In this document: positions 26,027 to 34,536 of the stretch, piece after piece | Layout: the number at the start of each line of letters is the position of its first letter | Position numbering within the stretch: position 1 is the stretch's first letter | DNA from: an uncultured Bacilli bacterium | Lineage (GTDB): Bacteria; Bacillota_I; Bacilli_A; RF39; UBA660 | Length of the DNA stretch: 49,587 nucleotides | Reading direction: 5' to 3' | Assembly: GCA_934096945.1 (NCBI GenBank) | Contig: CAKOND010000010.1 | Location: 1-49,587, forward strand | Notes under the pieces: model-generated | Database searches by the model: none | What the model saw: only the letters and a program-made list of their open reading frames with translations | Told to the model about the DNA's origin: nothing | Translations under genes and position numbers: made by a program

Positions 26027-26863
26027 ATGAAACGAAATATAATAATTTTACTAATTATGACATTTATTATACTTATTTTTAAAAACTATGAACTGGTTTT
26101 AAACAGTACAATACAGGCCGCTACAATTTGGCTTTATAAAGTTTTTCCTTATTTATTTATTATGATTATTATACAAGATCTTTTAATTAATTTAAATGTG
26201 GCTTCTTATTTTAAAAGCCCTGCTATATATATTTTTATTATGTCTCTTTTAAGCGGAAGCCCATCCGGTGCTTATATTGTGGCTAAACTTTATAATCAAA
26301 AAGTTATTAGTAAAAAGTATGCTAATATTTCTTTAATGTTTACTTTTTTTCCAAATCCATTATTTCTTTATTCTATATTAAATGCTATTTTTTTTAAAAA
26401 ACTTATTGTTTTTAAAATAATGCTTATTTTATATTTAAGTAGTCTTTTACTATATTTATTATATAAAAAAGACTTACTAGAAAATAGTAAATCTTTAAAC
26501 TTAAGTACTATTAATTTATCTCTTTCTATTAAAAATAGTATGAATACTAATATAGTGGTTCTTGGTGTTATAACATTTTATTTAGTATTATCTAGTATTA
26601 TTATATCTGAGTTTAATATAGGATATCCTTTTAGTATTTTTTTTAAAGGTTTTTTAGAAATGACTCAAGGACTTGTATCCCTTATTAATATAAATATTTC
26701 TTATAAAGAAGTAGTGGCTGCTTTATTTATTTCTTTCGGGGGATTTTCTATTCATACACAAGTTGCATCTATTTTAAGTGAGTATAATCTTTCTTATAAG
26801 TATTTTTTAAAGGGGAGAATTTTACAAACAATAATGGTCATATTTTTAACAATCATAACCTAA
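26027..26863 (+). CDS. ylbJ: YlbJ-like sporulation integral membrane protein (short)
   Basis: 278 aa, almost entirely hydrophobic with about 7-8 membrane helices. The family fingerprint is visible: FPYLFIMIIIQDLL, SGSPSGAYIVAKL (the SGxPSxA loop) and FFPNPLFLYSIL, plus a second half with SFGGFSIHTQVASIL. B. subtilis YlbJ (about 400 aa) belongs to the nucleoside-recognition membrane protein group and is needed for spore cortex. This version is much shorter but contains both repeats. It overlaps the 3' end of the prepilin gene on the other strand by 18 bases. Confidence 0.85.
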   Translation: MKRNIIILLIMTFIILIFKNYELVLNSTIQAATIWLYKVFPYLFIMIIIQDLLINLNVASYFKSPAIYIFIMSLLSGSPSGAYIVAKLYNQKVISKKYANISLMFTFFPNPLFLYSILNAIFFKKLIVFKIMLILYLSSLLLYLLYKKDLLENSKSLNLSTINLSLSIKNSMNTNIVVLGVITFYLVLSSIIISEFNIGYPFSIFFKGFLEMTQGLVSLININISYKEVVAALFISFGGFSIHTQVASILSEYNLSYKYFLKGRILQTIMVIFLTIIT

Positions 26864-27403
26864 ACATGTAATATTTTTGTTAAAATCAACTTTTTTACCT
26901 ATATAACTTATTAGTATATCATCTATTATATTGTTATTTCCAAACATGTTTTTTTCATTTTGAGTATGGACTTCAATATCTATTTGGAGAGTATAAATTT
27001 CTTCATCATTTAAATATTGAACATTGGCTTGTTTAGTGTATATTTTGGCATTTTTCATGGTCCATGTCCTTGTTTCATCTGATGAACTTTTATATGTTAA
27101 TTTATCTTTGGTGGCTGTTATTATACTTGCTTTGTCATTTTTAAAGCTAAATTCAATTATTAATTTATCATTAGTAGAATTGCTACTATTAATATTGCTT
27201 ATAGTATTGTTATTTAAATCATTTTCAATCATTCTTAAAATCTCTGCTCTATTTATTTGATTACTTACAGCATATACATTGTTTGTTTCAGTGTTGTTTA
27301 AATCTATCAAAAGCCTCGTTAAAAAGACGAGTATTACTGATATTAATGCAATACTTATAACAAGTTCTAAAAGTGTACTTCCTTTTTTATTCATTTTTTT
27401 CAT
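26846..27403 (-). CDS. Minor prepilin-like protein (PilW/ComGF-like)
   Basis: 185 aa with a class III signal: MKKMNKKG followed by STLLELVISIALISVILVFL, giving cleavage after KKG, a Ser at +1 and Glu at +5. The rest is beta-rich and ends in LGYDC, with two Cys in the last nine residues. Shape and size fit minor pilins that join the tip of a type IV or competence pilus. It is the last gene of a three-gene operon of prepilin-like proteins (29783 to 26846). No pilus ATPase, platform protein or prepilin peptidase is in the window; these would have to be elsewhere. Confidence 0.85.
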   Translation of the reverse strand: MKKMNKKGSTLLELVISIALISVILVFLTRLLIDLNNTETNNVYAVSNQINRAEILRMIENDLNNNTISNINSSNSTNDKLIIEFSFKNDKASIITATKDKLTYKSSSDETRTWTMKNAKIYTKQANVQYLNDEEIYTLQIDIEVHTQNEKNMFGNNNIIDDILISYIGKKVDFNKNITCLGYDC

Positions 27404-27405
27404 AA

Positions 27406-28242
27406 TTACCCCACTTTATATGGATCAGATTCTGTACCTGTACCACTTATATATTTAATATTTCCTTTTAAATAAAAACATGGTTTTATGGCTTTAGATT
27501 CATTTACATTAGCAGAAGCTATTGTACCTGCATTTGTTAAATAAAAGCTTTGTATCATATTGTTTTCTATACTAGTTATAAACCACATATTACTTGTAAA
27601 TAGCCAGTTGTTTTCTTTTGTTATGGAATTATTACCTGAATATATATAATCACTTATGTAAGGTAGACCTATTTTAGCTGATATGGTATTACCAATGTTT
27701 CCAACATCATTGTTTTGGATTTCACTAATTTCTGCTTTAATGATTTCTGATGTGCTTGAAGTGCTAGTAATATTATAATCTAGTTTTCTTACATACCATG
27801 TGGCGTCTTCAATGTAATTTAAGTCTATGCTATTACTATAATCCGTATTTAAATAAGTATAAATGCTAGATTTAGTATAATCATTTTGATTATTTTTATC
27901 CCATGAATTACTTACTATTGATGTTGTAATTAATTTAACTTTGCCGTCTATTACTCCGATGATTCTGTATTTTTCATTATTAATTTGTACATAATTAGCA
28001 GGATTACTTCCTATGTATCTATATGAATTATCCATTTTTGTAAGACCTATAGCTTCATAACGGTTTAATAAATAATTAGCAAAATTTGTATCACTTATAT
28101 CATTTTTAATGGTTTTCTTTAAATTGTTAAGAAGGTTACGATTAGTAACGGTATTTACTATGATAAACATCATAAGTGATAAAAATACTAAAAAGAAAGA
28201 ATATAATACTGTTACAGATAAAAATCCTTTGTTGTTTTTCAT
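27406..28242 (-). CDS. Prepilin-like protein with DUF6273-type domain (invariant copy)
   Basis: 278 aa. N-terminus MKNNKGF followed by a hydrophobic helix (LSVTVLYSFFLVFLSLMMF), resembling a prepilin anchor but without the usual Glu5. From residue 75 it carries the same domain as its upstream neighbour: MDNSYRYIGSNPANYV, EKYRIIGVIDGKVKL, KIGLPYISDY, IKPCFYLKGN and the closing GTGTESDPYKVG. Its 3' end has ordinary AT-rich codons, in contrast with the GC island of the neighbour, so it serves as an internal control for the variable-repeat idea. It lies 2 bases before the minor prepilin gene and 11 bases after 28254. Confidence 0.8.
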   Translation of the reverse strand: MKNNKGFLSVTVLYSFFLVFLSLMMFIIVNTVTNRNLLNNLKKTIKNDISDTNFANYLLNRYEAIGLTKMDNSYRYIGSNPANYVQINNEKYRIIGVIDGKVKLITTSIVSNSWDKNNQNDYTKSSIYTYLNTDYSNSIDLNYIEDATWYVRKLDYNITSTSSTSEIIKAEISEIQNNDVGNIGNTISAKIGLPYISDYIYSGNNSITKENNWLFTSNMWFITSIENNMIQSFYLTNAGTIASANVNESKAIKPCFYLKGNIKYISGTGTESDPYKVG

Positions 28243-28253
28243 AATTAACCTCC

Positions 28254-29783
28254 TTATTTTATTCTGATTGGATCAAGGGCTGTTCCAATTCCTCCGGCAT
28301 AGATTACAGAAGACAAAAGATAGAAGGATGGGCGCAACAATCCGCCGTTGTTGACGCCGTAGGTGTCCAGGCCACCATAGTTACCAACAGCATATGATTG
28401 GTTCGAAAAATCTGAGATGCGGGAAATTGTCCATTCGCTTAGTCCCATATGCATCCAATTTATATTTCTTGTATCAAGATATGAACCTATAGTTAATGTC
28501 CATCCATTTGGGCTTGCGGCAAAAGTATAATCACTTACATACATTAAGCCTATTTTAGCTGTATATTCTTTTGCTCTATCATTTGTGTTTGTTAAATCCG
28601 GATTTACTATTTCATTTTGATATGCCACAGATGGGACTACCTGTGATATTTTGGCAAATTTATTTCCTCCAACTTTCCATGTTGTGGTGGCTATTTTATT
28701 TGCCCATTCTTCTCCTATGTTTGTTATAAAGTTTGTATTTAAGTTGGTTTTATTTAATAAACTTTCACTCCACGTATTTGTTTCTGTTTTTTTATTCCAG
28801 CAATATACATCATTAGTTGTTAAACTGCCTTTATAATATGTTCTATCTGGGATCCCACTACCTTGATAATCTCCGTCTTTCCCAAGTAAACTACTAGTTG
28901 CATAATCATATTTGATTATTTTTACTTTATCCCCAAATACTCCGATTATTCTATACAAGTTATCTGTTGGACATGGTGTTGCATCTGAGGCAAAACATAA
29001 AAAGTTATTTGGATTGCTTCCTGCATACCTATGTGAGTTATCCCCTGCACCATTTGAAAGCGTACTGTCATGATAATATATTCCATTATTTCCTTGCACT
29101 CCATTATATTGTGAAATAACATATTCTGATAATTTTTGAGTATTTTCTTGTTCTTCAATCTTTGCGTACATACCAACTGATGCATAATATGTTTGACATT
29201 TTTTGTCTAATCCTGGTGTACATTTTACAAGTTTTTTTTCATAGTTTTTGTTTTCTTCAGTTTCATCTTCTAATTTACTTGCATATTCAATAACTAAATA
29301 ATAATCATATGTTGTATCACTTAAAGATGAAATGTATTTTTGCATGCCATAGCTCATTGCTTTTTTTAAAGATGAGTCACAATTCTCTTCTGTTCCTTTA
29401 AAACAATTATTAAACATAGAACTTTTAACTAAAACAATTTGATTTATTTTAAAGCTTCCCACTATTTTTTCTAATGAAGTTTTGCTTTTTTCATCACTAA
29501 ATATTGATTCAATAAAGCTTCCACTATTTTCAAGCCCTGTACCAATAGTAACAATATATGTATCATTAAAACTATATTTTTTTACGTTTTCAATTTCACT
29601 ATATTCTTCTAAAAACTTTTTAACATAATTTGTGTAATAAATAAATGCGGGGTCATCATAATATAATCTTGTTTTTTCATCATTTATAATAGCACTATAA
29701 GAACTATAAAGGATTAGTAGTGATGCTGATAATATTACTACAGTTATTATTGTTTCTATGAATGCAAAACCCTTTTTATTCAT
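28254..29783 (-). CDS. Type IV prepilin-like protein displaying variable DUF6273-type domain
   Basis: 509 aa. Clear prepilin signal: MNKKGFAFIETIITVVILSA, cleavage expected after KKG with Phe +1 and Glu +5. A helical and beta region with Cys pairs (FNNCFKGTEENC, CTPGLDKKC) leads to the shared C-terminal domain from about residue 225: NGAGDNSHRYAG, CPTDNLYRIIGVFGDKVK, KIGLMYVSDY, NWMHMGLSEWT, LLRPSFYLLSS, GIGTALDP. Codons between EWT and RPSFYL switch to GC-rich NNC types. First gene of the operon with 27406 and 26846. Likely a large pilin or pilus-tip adhesin; its target is unknown. Confidence 0.85.
   Translation of the reverse strand: MNKKGFAFIETIITVVILSASLLILYSSYSAIINDEKTRLYYDDPAFIYYTNYVKKFLEEYSEIENVKKYSFNDTYIVTIGTGLENSGSFIESIFSDEKSKTSLEKIVGSFKINQIVLVKSSMFNNCFKGTEENCDSSLKKAMSYGMQKYISSLSDTTYDYYLVIEYASKLEDETEENKNYEKKLVKCTPGLDKKCQTYYASVGMYAKIEEQENTQKLSEYVISQYNGVQGNNGIYYHDSTLSNGAGDNSHRYAGSNPNNFLCFASDATPCPTDNLYRIIGVFGDKVKIIKYDYATSSLLGKDGDYQGSGIPDRTYYKGSLTTNDVYCWNKKTETNTWSESLLNKTNLNTNFITNIGEEWANKIATTTWKVGGNKFAKISQVVPSVAYQNEIVNPDLTNTNDRAKEYTAKIGLMYVSDYTFAASPNGWTLTIGSYLDTRNINWMHMGLSEWTISRISDFSNQSYAVGNYGGLDTYGVNNGGLLRPSFYLLSSVIYAGGIGTALDPIRIK
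28321..28431 (-). other. Putative DGR variable repeat (VR) B
   Basis: 28321-28380 is about 58% GC. The coding strand reads GGC CTG GAC ACC TAC GGC GTC AAC AAC GGC, i.e. mostly NNC codons, in the same domain position as VR A and with the same residue count (37) between EWT and the end of the FYL/LYL motif. Residues differ at most positions between the two proteins, while the flanks are conserved. Confidence 0.5.
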
Positions 29784-29834
29784 TTATTATCACTTACCTT
29801 ACTATATATAGTTTACCAAAACATATAGAAAAAA

Positions 29835-29852
29835 TCAACCAGAATTGGTTGA
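29835..29852 (-). terminator. Terminator downstream of decayed pilin copy
   Basis: TCAACC-AGAATT-GGTTGA with TTTTTTCT following on the minus strand, 24 bases past the stop of the remnant. It insulates the prepilin operon from spoVID-ysxE transcription. Confidence 0.75.
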
Positions 29853-29875
29853 AATTATTTTACCTAAGGTAGATT

Positions 29876-30028
29876 CTAATTTATAATGAATGGATCAAGA
29901 GATGTGCCGGTTCCAGATACGTATAATATTTCTTCTTTTAAATAAAACACTGCTTTTATAATATGGTATTTTAATTTGCAATATTTTACATTATAAAAAC
30001 CAATATTAATAAAATTATCATATACTAT
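29876..30028 (-). pseudogene. C-terminal remnant of a fourth DUF6273-type protein
   Basis: An open stretch of 50 codons without a usable start ends in IKAVFYLKEEILYVSGTGTSLDPF, the exact closing pattern of the three intact relatives (FYL, YVSGTGT, DP). The region before it (YDNFINIGFYNVKY) vaguely fits the variable segment but is AT-rich. An in-frame stop precedes it at 30029-30031. I read this as the tail of a gene that lost its 5' part. It keeps its terminator at 29835. The gap 29784-30182 also holds the small ORF at 30045. Confidence 0.75.
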
Positions 30029-30044
30029 TTATAGGTGATATGTC

Positions 30045-30224
30045 ATGAAATGTAATTGTCCTCGTAATGGTTTTACTGTTATAATTTTATTTATACTTGG
30101 TGTATTAATTTTTTATCAAGCATTAATTACATTGATACTTCCCTTTAGATTTAATATATTTATTTTACTTTTAGAATTATTTTTATTTTTCTTCTTCATG
30201 ATTCGTATTATATGGCCTTATTAG
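30045..30224 (+). CDS. Small hydrophobic protein, two membrane segments
   Basis: 59 aa from an ATG with AGGTGAT 8 bases upstream. It starts with a cysteine-bearing head (MKCNCPRNGF) and then is almost purely hydrophobic, with two predicted membrane helices (TVIILFILGVLIFYQALITL and a second ending in FFFFMIRIIWPY). Its last 42 bases overlap the 3' end of the ysxE-like gene on the other strand. Small Cys-containing membrane proteins are common in sporulation loci, but I recognise no family. A TATACT at about 30021 could be its -10. Confidence 0.5.
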   Translation: MKCNCPRNGFTVIILFILGVLIFYQALITLILPFRFNIFILLLELFLFFFFMIRIIWPY

Positions 30225-31070
30225 TTCTTCTGTTTTAAAGACATATTCAATTAAATTACTTACATTTTGACATCTTTCAAATTCATTACTACTTTTTTTA
30301 CTTTCTGGTGGCAAAGTTATTAGAATAAATAATAACTTTTTTTCATAATCAAGTAAAGGAAATTTATACATGTATCTTGATAATATTTCACTAAATTCTA
30401 TATTATTCCATTCTTTTTTATAAAGCTTAACTATGTCAATTACGGGTGTATCTATTATATAATTATCCCAACTTATAAGTTTATTATTTAGTAAATGATT
30501 AAGTTCTAAATTATTATGTAAAGTTGCTACCCTTATTTTATTTTCGTTTGTTATAAGTGAATACCACTCATCTAATTCTTCTTCAGCATACTTTAAAGAT
30601 GCCTCTAATTTATAATAGTTTCTTAAAAACAAGTAATTTGATGGTGACTCAAAGTTTTCGTTAAAACCTACTTCATATAAAGTATTATAGTAATTAGTTA
30701 GATAATTGATATTACTTTTTATATCCTCATATATTGACTTAAATTTATCACTACTTACTTCTTTAAAATAGCTAGTTTTATTATGTAAACTAGCTATTAA
30801 TTCTATTAGATCATCACATTTTTGTTCTTTAGGAAGTTTTATATCTTCAACATACTCAAAGACATTTACTTCATCTCTTGAGCCATCTATAATTTTAGGA
30901 AAATTTACAAAACCTCGATTGGTTAAATAATTATATAATTCAATTATATCTTTGTTTTTAGGTTTTATTAGAAAATCTCCACTGGTGGTTTCTAAAATCG
31001 TCGCTTTCCCTTTTATTGTGTACCTATATGGTTTATAGATTGCTTTTAATATTTCTAGACTTTTATTCAT
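30183..31070 (-). CDS. ysxE: YsxE/CotS-like spore coat protein (kinase-like fold)
   Basis: 295 aa resembling the CotS/YsxE family of bacterial protein-kinase-like (APH-type) spore coat proteins. Visible: glycine-poor N-lobe with FLIKPKNKDI (ATP lysine region), FEYVEDIKLP hinge, a degenerate catalytic loop ATLHNNLELNHLL (HxN/D pattern) and SWDNYIIDTPVIDIVKLYK where the metal-binding Asp of the kinase family would be. It overlaps spoVID by 8 bases, and the spoVID-ysxE order is the same as in B. subtilis, which is strong support. Whether it is an active kinase is unclear. Confidence 0.85.
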   Translation of the reverse strand: MNKSLEILKAIYKPYRYTIKGKATILETTSGDFLIKPKNKDIIELYNYLTNRGFVNFPKIIDGSRDEVNVFEYVEDIKLPKEQKCDDLIELIASLHNKTSYFKEVSSDKFKSIYEDIKSNINYLTNYYNTLYEVGFNENFESPSNYLFLRNYYKLEASLKYAEEELDEWYSLITNENKIRVATLHNNLELNHLLNNKLISWDNYIIDTPVIDIVKLYKKEWNNIEFSEILSRYMYKFPLLDYEKKLLFILITLPPESKKSSNEFERCQNVSNLIEYVFKTEELIRPYNTNHEEEK

Positions 31071-31728
31071 TTATTTCAGGTATTATAATTTTATCACCAA
31101 GAGTAAGTGTACTTAAGTCATTATATTCTCCGAGCATACTTTCTGATGTATTATATTTTAAACATATTGATTCAGTTGTGTCTGTTTCTTTCATTTCATG
31201 AATATGGTAGATTACATATCCATCTTCTACGCCATCTATACTATCTAAAATTGTATTTTTAGCTTCTTCAGTTATATCTCTTTCTTCTTTTATTTCTTCT
31301 TTTTCTTCTTCACCCTTTTGAGTTTCTTCAACTTCTCTATCTATTTCATCAAGTAAATTATCAAATACTGGTTCTTCAACTTGTTTAAATAATGTTTCTT
31401 CTTCTTTTATTTCATCTGCATTTATACTATATTCAATATTTACTCTTAGTGTATCATTATCAATAACTTCATAGGTAAAATCTTGAACTTCAAAATTTAC
31501 ACTTTTTGTATCTATTTTATTTGTCATACTAACTGAAAATGGTAAAACATATTCAAAATGTTCTTTATTTACACTTACTTCATGTGTTTTGTATTCTCCG
31601 GATACTGTAAAATTACCTAGGACCTCTGTTTCATTAGCGGTAAAATCATGTTCAAGTGATACACTTAAAATTTCTGCTATATTACTTTTAAATTTAACAT
31701 CTTTTGTAAATGGTATAATACAATTCAT
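31063..31728 (-). CDS. spoVID: Spore coat assembly protein SpoVID (short)
   Basis: Morphogenetic protein that drives encasement of the forespore by coat proteins. 221 aa: N-terminal SPOCS-type beta domain (about 1-110; IAEILSVSLEHDF, FTVSGEYKTHEVS, LPFSVSM), an acidic Glu/Lys-rich middle (EVEETQKGEEEKEEIKEE) and a C-terminal LysM domain (YHIHEMKETDTTESICLKYN...LTLGDKIIIPEI). B. subtilis SpoVID is more than twice as long because of its acidic middle region. Ribosome site AAAGGGAGG. Followed by the ysxE-like gene, as in Bacillus. Confidence 0.9.
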   Translation of the reverse strand: MNCIIPFTKDVKFKSNIAEILSVSLEHDFTANETEVLGNFTVSGEYKTHEVSVNKEHFEYVLPFSVSMTNKIDTKSVNFEVQDFTYEVIDNDTLRVNIEYSINADEIKEEETLFKQVEEPVFDNLLDEIDREVEETQKGEEEKEEIKEERDITEEAKNTILDSIDGVEDGYVIYHIHEMKETDTTESICLKYNTSESMLGEYNDLSTLTLGDKIIIPEINE

Positions 31729-31771
31729 ATCATTTCCTCCCTTTAGTATAAAGAATATGCTAAATAAAAAA

Positions 31772-31805
31772 AGTTAGAACTAGATATGGAATCTTCTTTC
31801 TAACT
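31772..31805 (-). terminator. Terminator of acyl/lipid operon
   Basis: An 8-bp stem AGTTAGAA/TTCTAACT with an 18-base loop that contains the DUF6320 gene stop; TTTTTTATTT follows on the minus strand. Confidence 0.75.
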
Positions 31806-32439
31806 CTTCTTTTATTTGTTTTATATCAAATACAAATAAAAATACTAAAATAACTATACTTAATATAACAGAAATATAACTCGGCCAAAATACATTTATT
31901 TTATTAAATATTATAAGTATGCCAGGAACTAAACCTATAATAGAATTGATCATAGCATAAAATACAAATTCTTTTTTTAGTTTACTTTTAAATGGTAATA
32001 TTATTAAAATACTTATCATATATAAAACACATAAAAATGGTAAACAATAATTTATACTCCACATCTTAAAACCAGTTGATTTATCCCATAGGTAAGATAA
32101 AAGCAAAATCGTTATCATTTCTAAAAATAACATTCTTATAAAATTTTTTCTTCCCTTTATAGCTTGAATTAAAGTGATCCAAAAGCTTAGAATAGCAAGA
32201 ACTACAAAGTATGCCCAACTAATTTTATTACTTATAGAATAATTGATAAATAAACATGTAAATATAGCTATTAATGAAAATGCAAATAATAATTTAATAA
32301 ATAAATTGTGTTTTTTGTAATCATAATTAGGTATGGGAAAAACATCTATTCCTTTATTTTCTTCGAGTGGACTATGACAAAGAGGACATTTACTTACTTT
32401 AGTATTAATATAAACATTACATTTATGACATTTAATCAT
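31780..32439 (-). CDS. Zinc-ribbon multi-spanning membrane protein (DUF6320-like)
   Basis: 219 aa from the ATG at 32439, which has AGAGGTGAAG in front; an in-frame start at 32475 is less likely. An N-terminal zinc ribbon (CHKCNVYINTKVSKCPLCHSPL; two CxxC) is followed by PIPNYDYKK and about six membrane helices. The composition matches DUF6320 proteins, which in Clostridia and Bacilli travel with an alpha/beta hydrolase and a condensation/acetyltransferase-like protein, exactly the two genes upstream here. It overlaps 32432 by 8 bases. Function unknown; a membrane partner for lipid or acyl-group handling is inferred. Confidence 0.75.
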   Translation of the reverse strand: MIKCHKCNVYINTKVSKCPLCHSPLEENKGIDVFPIPNYDYKKHNLFIKLLFAFSLIAIFTCLFINYSISNKISWAYFVVLAILSFWITLIQAIKGRKNFIRMLFLEMITILLLSYLWDKSTGFKMWSINYCLPFLCVLYMISILIILPFKSKLKKEFVFYAMINSIIGLVPGILIIFNKINVFWPSYISVILSIVILVFLFVFDIKQIKEELERRFHI

Positions 32440-33667
32440 CTTCTTCACCTCTTTTGTTGGTATTAATATAAACATCGATGTTATTGCTACTTAATGTTTT
32501 AAAAAAGTTTCTTTCTATTTCACTATTTATAAATCTGGACGTAAAACTAATAACCATATTATTCTCATAAGAACACATACACATTTGAATAGTTTCTGTA
32601 CTTATAAATACATCAAAATAATCAATATATTTTTCATAAACTTTAGGCATTTTAATAATACCAATGTTTGATAAAGTCATTGTTTGATATTTACTTGTTA
32701 TTTTATATGCTAGTTTTAAAACTAAATCTTTAAGTATTACTGGTATGAGTCTAACTATAAATATGTTTTCTAAATTAATGGTACTATTCATTTTAGCTTT
32801 TATATTGTCTTTATCCAAGTTTTTGTTAAATTCTTCTTTAACAACTTTGCTTATATTTTCAAAGGAATTGTCTTTTTCATTAAAGCTTACGTTTACTACA
32901 CTAAAAAAATTTCTTACTGTATATGAAGGGTAATAATTTCTTAAGTTAACTGGCACAGTGATAACAATTGGCTTTTTATTTCTTTTTCCTTTAATTTCAC
33001 TAATACTTTTTATAAGTACACTTGTTAAATATTCTGTTACAGTTAAATTTAATTTTTTAGCTTCTTCTTTGATCTTTTCAGCACTTACTATTCCTTCAAT
33101 TATTTTAAGTTTATTTTCAATATACTTTTCTTCTTTTATTTTATAAGCTTTTTTATTTGATATAGCTTTTTTAAAATCATTACTTTTATATTTACTAAAA
33201 GCATCTTCCTTGATTTCTTTACTACTTCCTTCATTTATTATTTCTGTTGTATTTATATTATGGGCTAAATTTAAATAATTTGCTGTTAGGCTTTTTAAAA
33301 AGGTAAGAGTTCCCGTTCCATCAGTTAAAGCATGATTAACTTCTAAATTTATTTTACTTTTATAATAAGTCACTTCAAATAAATGGTTGCCAGCAAAATC
33401 TGAACATGGAGATTTTGTTTCTTCTTTTACAGTAAAATTTTTATTTGTTTCTTCAAGATAATACCAAAAAAAGCCTTTTTTTAAGCTGGATTTAAAAATG
33501 GGATACTCTTCTAATGTTTTTTGTAGTGCTTCATTTAATATCTTTTCATCTATATTTTCTTTTAAACAGCTACTAAATCTAAATATTTTGGGGTCATTTT
33601 TACTTTTAGATGGTGGAAATATTTTTGCAGCATTATCTAATCTATACCATTTACTCAATAGTATCAC
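32432..33667 (-). CDS. Condensation-domain/alcohol acetyltransferase-like protein
   Basis: 411 aa of the CoA-dependent acyltransferase superfamily (chloramphenicol acetyltransferase/NRPS condensation fold). The motif region reads VNHALTDGTGTLTFL, i.e. the HxxxDG core with the first of the two usual histidines replaced by Asn. A second landmark is the late NLRNYYPSYTVRNFFS (the RN/DFGWG-like area). Start is GTG at 33667 or TTG at 33658 (the latter sits better behind AGGGAAG). It overlaps the hydrolase gene by 17 bases. The acyl donor and acceptor cannot be read from sequence. Confidence 0.8.
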   Translation of the reverse strand: MILLSKWYRLDNAAKIFPPSKSKNDPKIFRFSSCLKENIDEKILNEALQKTLEEYPIFKSSLKKGFFWYYLEETNKNFTVKEETKSPCSDFAGNHLFEVTYYKSKINLEVNHALTDGTGTLTFLKSLTANYLNLAHNINTTEIINEGSSKEIKEDAFSKYKSNDFKKAISNKKAYKIKEEKYIENKLKIIEGIVSAEKIKEEAKKLNLTVTEYLTSVLIKSISEIKGKRNKKPIVITVPVNLRNYYPSYTVRNFFSVVNVSFNEKDNSFENISKVVKEEFNKNLDKDNIKAKMNSTINLENIFIVRLIPVILKDLVLKLAYKITSKYQTMTLSNIGIIKMPKVYEKYIDYFDVFISTETIQMCMCSYENNMVISFTSRFINSEIERNFFKTLSSNNIDVYINTNKRGEEDD

Positions 33668-34484
33668 TTCCCTTTAAAAAGTTTATAGTTTTGTCACGGT
33701 ATTTATGTTCTATATTGTTAGTTAAAAATGCATGGGGCGCTTTTTCTAAATCTAAGTGTTTAACAGGAACTAAAAATCTTTCTAATTTTTCTTTTAATGC
33801 AACTCCCTCATCGTGAAGCGGGTCTAAAGTACCTGTAATAATTGTGGTTTTTGGAAAACCGAAAAGCCAATTGTTTTTAAGCAGGTTTACATATGGATTT
33901 TTATAATCCTTATCGTTTCTTAAATATAGACTTAAATAATCTCGAAGAGATTCTTTAGTTAAAAAAGTTTTACCACTGTTTTTTAATACTGATTTATATT
34001 TGGTATTACTTGTATAATCTGTTTGAGCTGAAGGATAAGCAAGGATTATTTCTTTAAATTTTAATTTTCTGTTTTTTATAGCAACTGCAAAAGCTAAATT
34101 AGCTCCGGCAGAGTCTCCCATTATAGAAATATTATTATATTTTTTAAATATTTCTTGGCATACTAAATCTATTTCATTTAAGGCACAAGGAAATTTATTT
34201 TCTGGGGCAAGAGGATAATCTAATGATATAACACAAGTGTTTAATTCTTTTGCTAGCTTATAACAAATATTAGAATGAGTATTTAGTGATCCTGAAACCC
34301 ATCCACCACCGTGTAAATAAATTAAAGTATTATTACTATTTTCATTAAATATTCTGACATCCATATTAAGTATTTTATCATCTCTATAATTTTTCTTAGA
34401 TACTGTATTTATGCTTGTTAATTCATCTATTTTACGATATAGTTCTATATTGTCTTTTATTGATATTTTCAATTTTATCACCAT
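33651..34484 (-). CDS. Alpha/beta hydrolase, hormone-sensitive-lipase type esterase
   Basis: 277 aa. Oxyanion motif HGGGW (LIYLHGGGWVSGS), nucleophile GDSAGAN, and acid/base residues in GTLDPLHDEG and KAPHAF complete the catalytic triad. No signal peptide, so cytoplasmic. First gene of the three-gene unit with the acetyltransferase-like protein and DUF6320 membrane protein. The start may be the ATG at 34484 or a TTG four codons later behind GGTGAT. Substrates are likely small esters or acylated metabolites; not determined. Confidence 0.88.
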   Translation of the reverse strand: MVIKLKISIKDNIELYRKIDELTSINTVSKKNYRDDKILNMDVRIFNENSNNTLIYLHGGGWVSGSLNTHSNICYKLAKELNTCVISLDYPLAPENKFPCALNEIDLVCQEIFKKYNNISIMGDSAGANLAFAVAIKNRKLKFKEIILAYPSAQTDYTSNTKYKSVLKNSGKTFLTKESLRDYLSLYLRNDKDYKNPYVNLLKNNWLFGFPKTTIITGTLDPLHDEGVALKEKLERFLVPVKHLDLEKAPHAFLTNNIEHKYRDKTINFLKGSDTIE

Positions 34485-34508
34485 TTATATTTTATCACAA
34501 ACAGAAAA

Positions 34509-34536
34509 AGAAAAATAGATGTTACTTTATTTTTCT
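34509..34536 (-). terminator. Terminator after spoIVB
   Basis: A 9-bp stem AGAAAAATA/TATTTTTCT overlapping the end of the gene, with TTTTCTG following on the minus strand. Confidence 0.7.
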
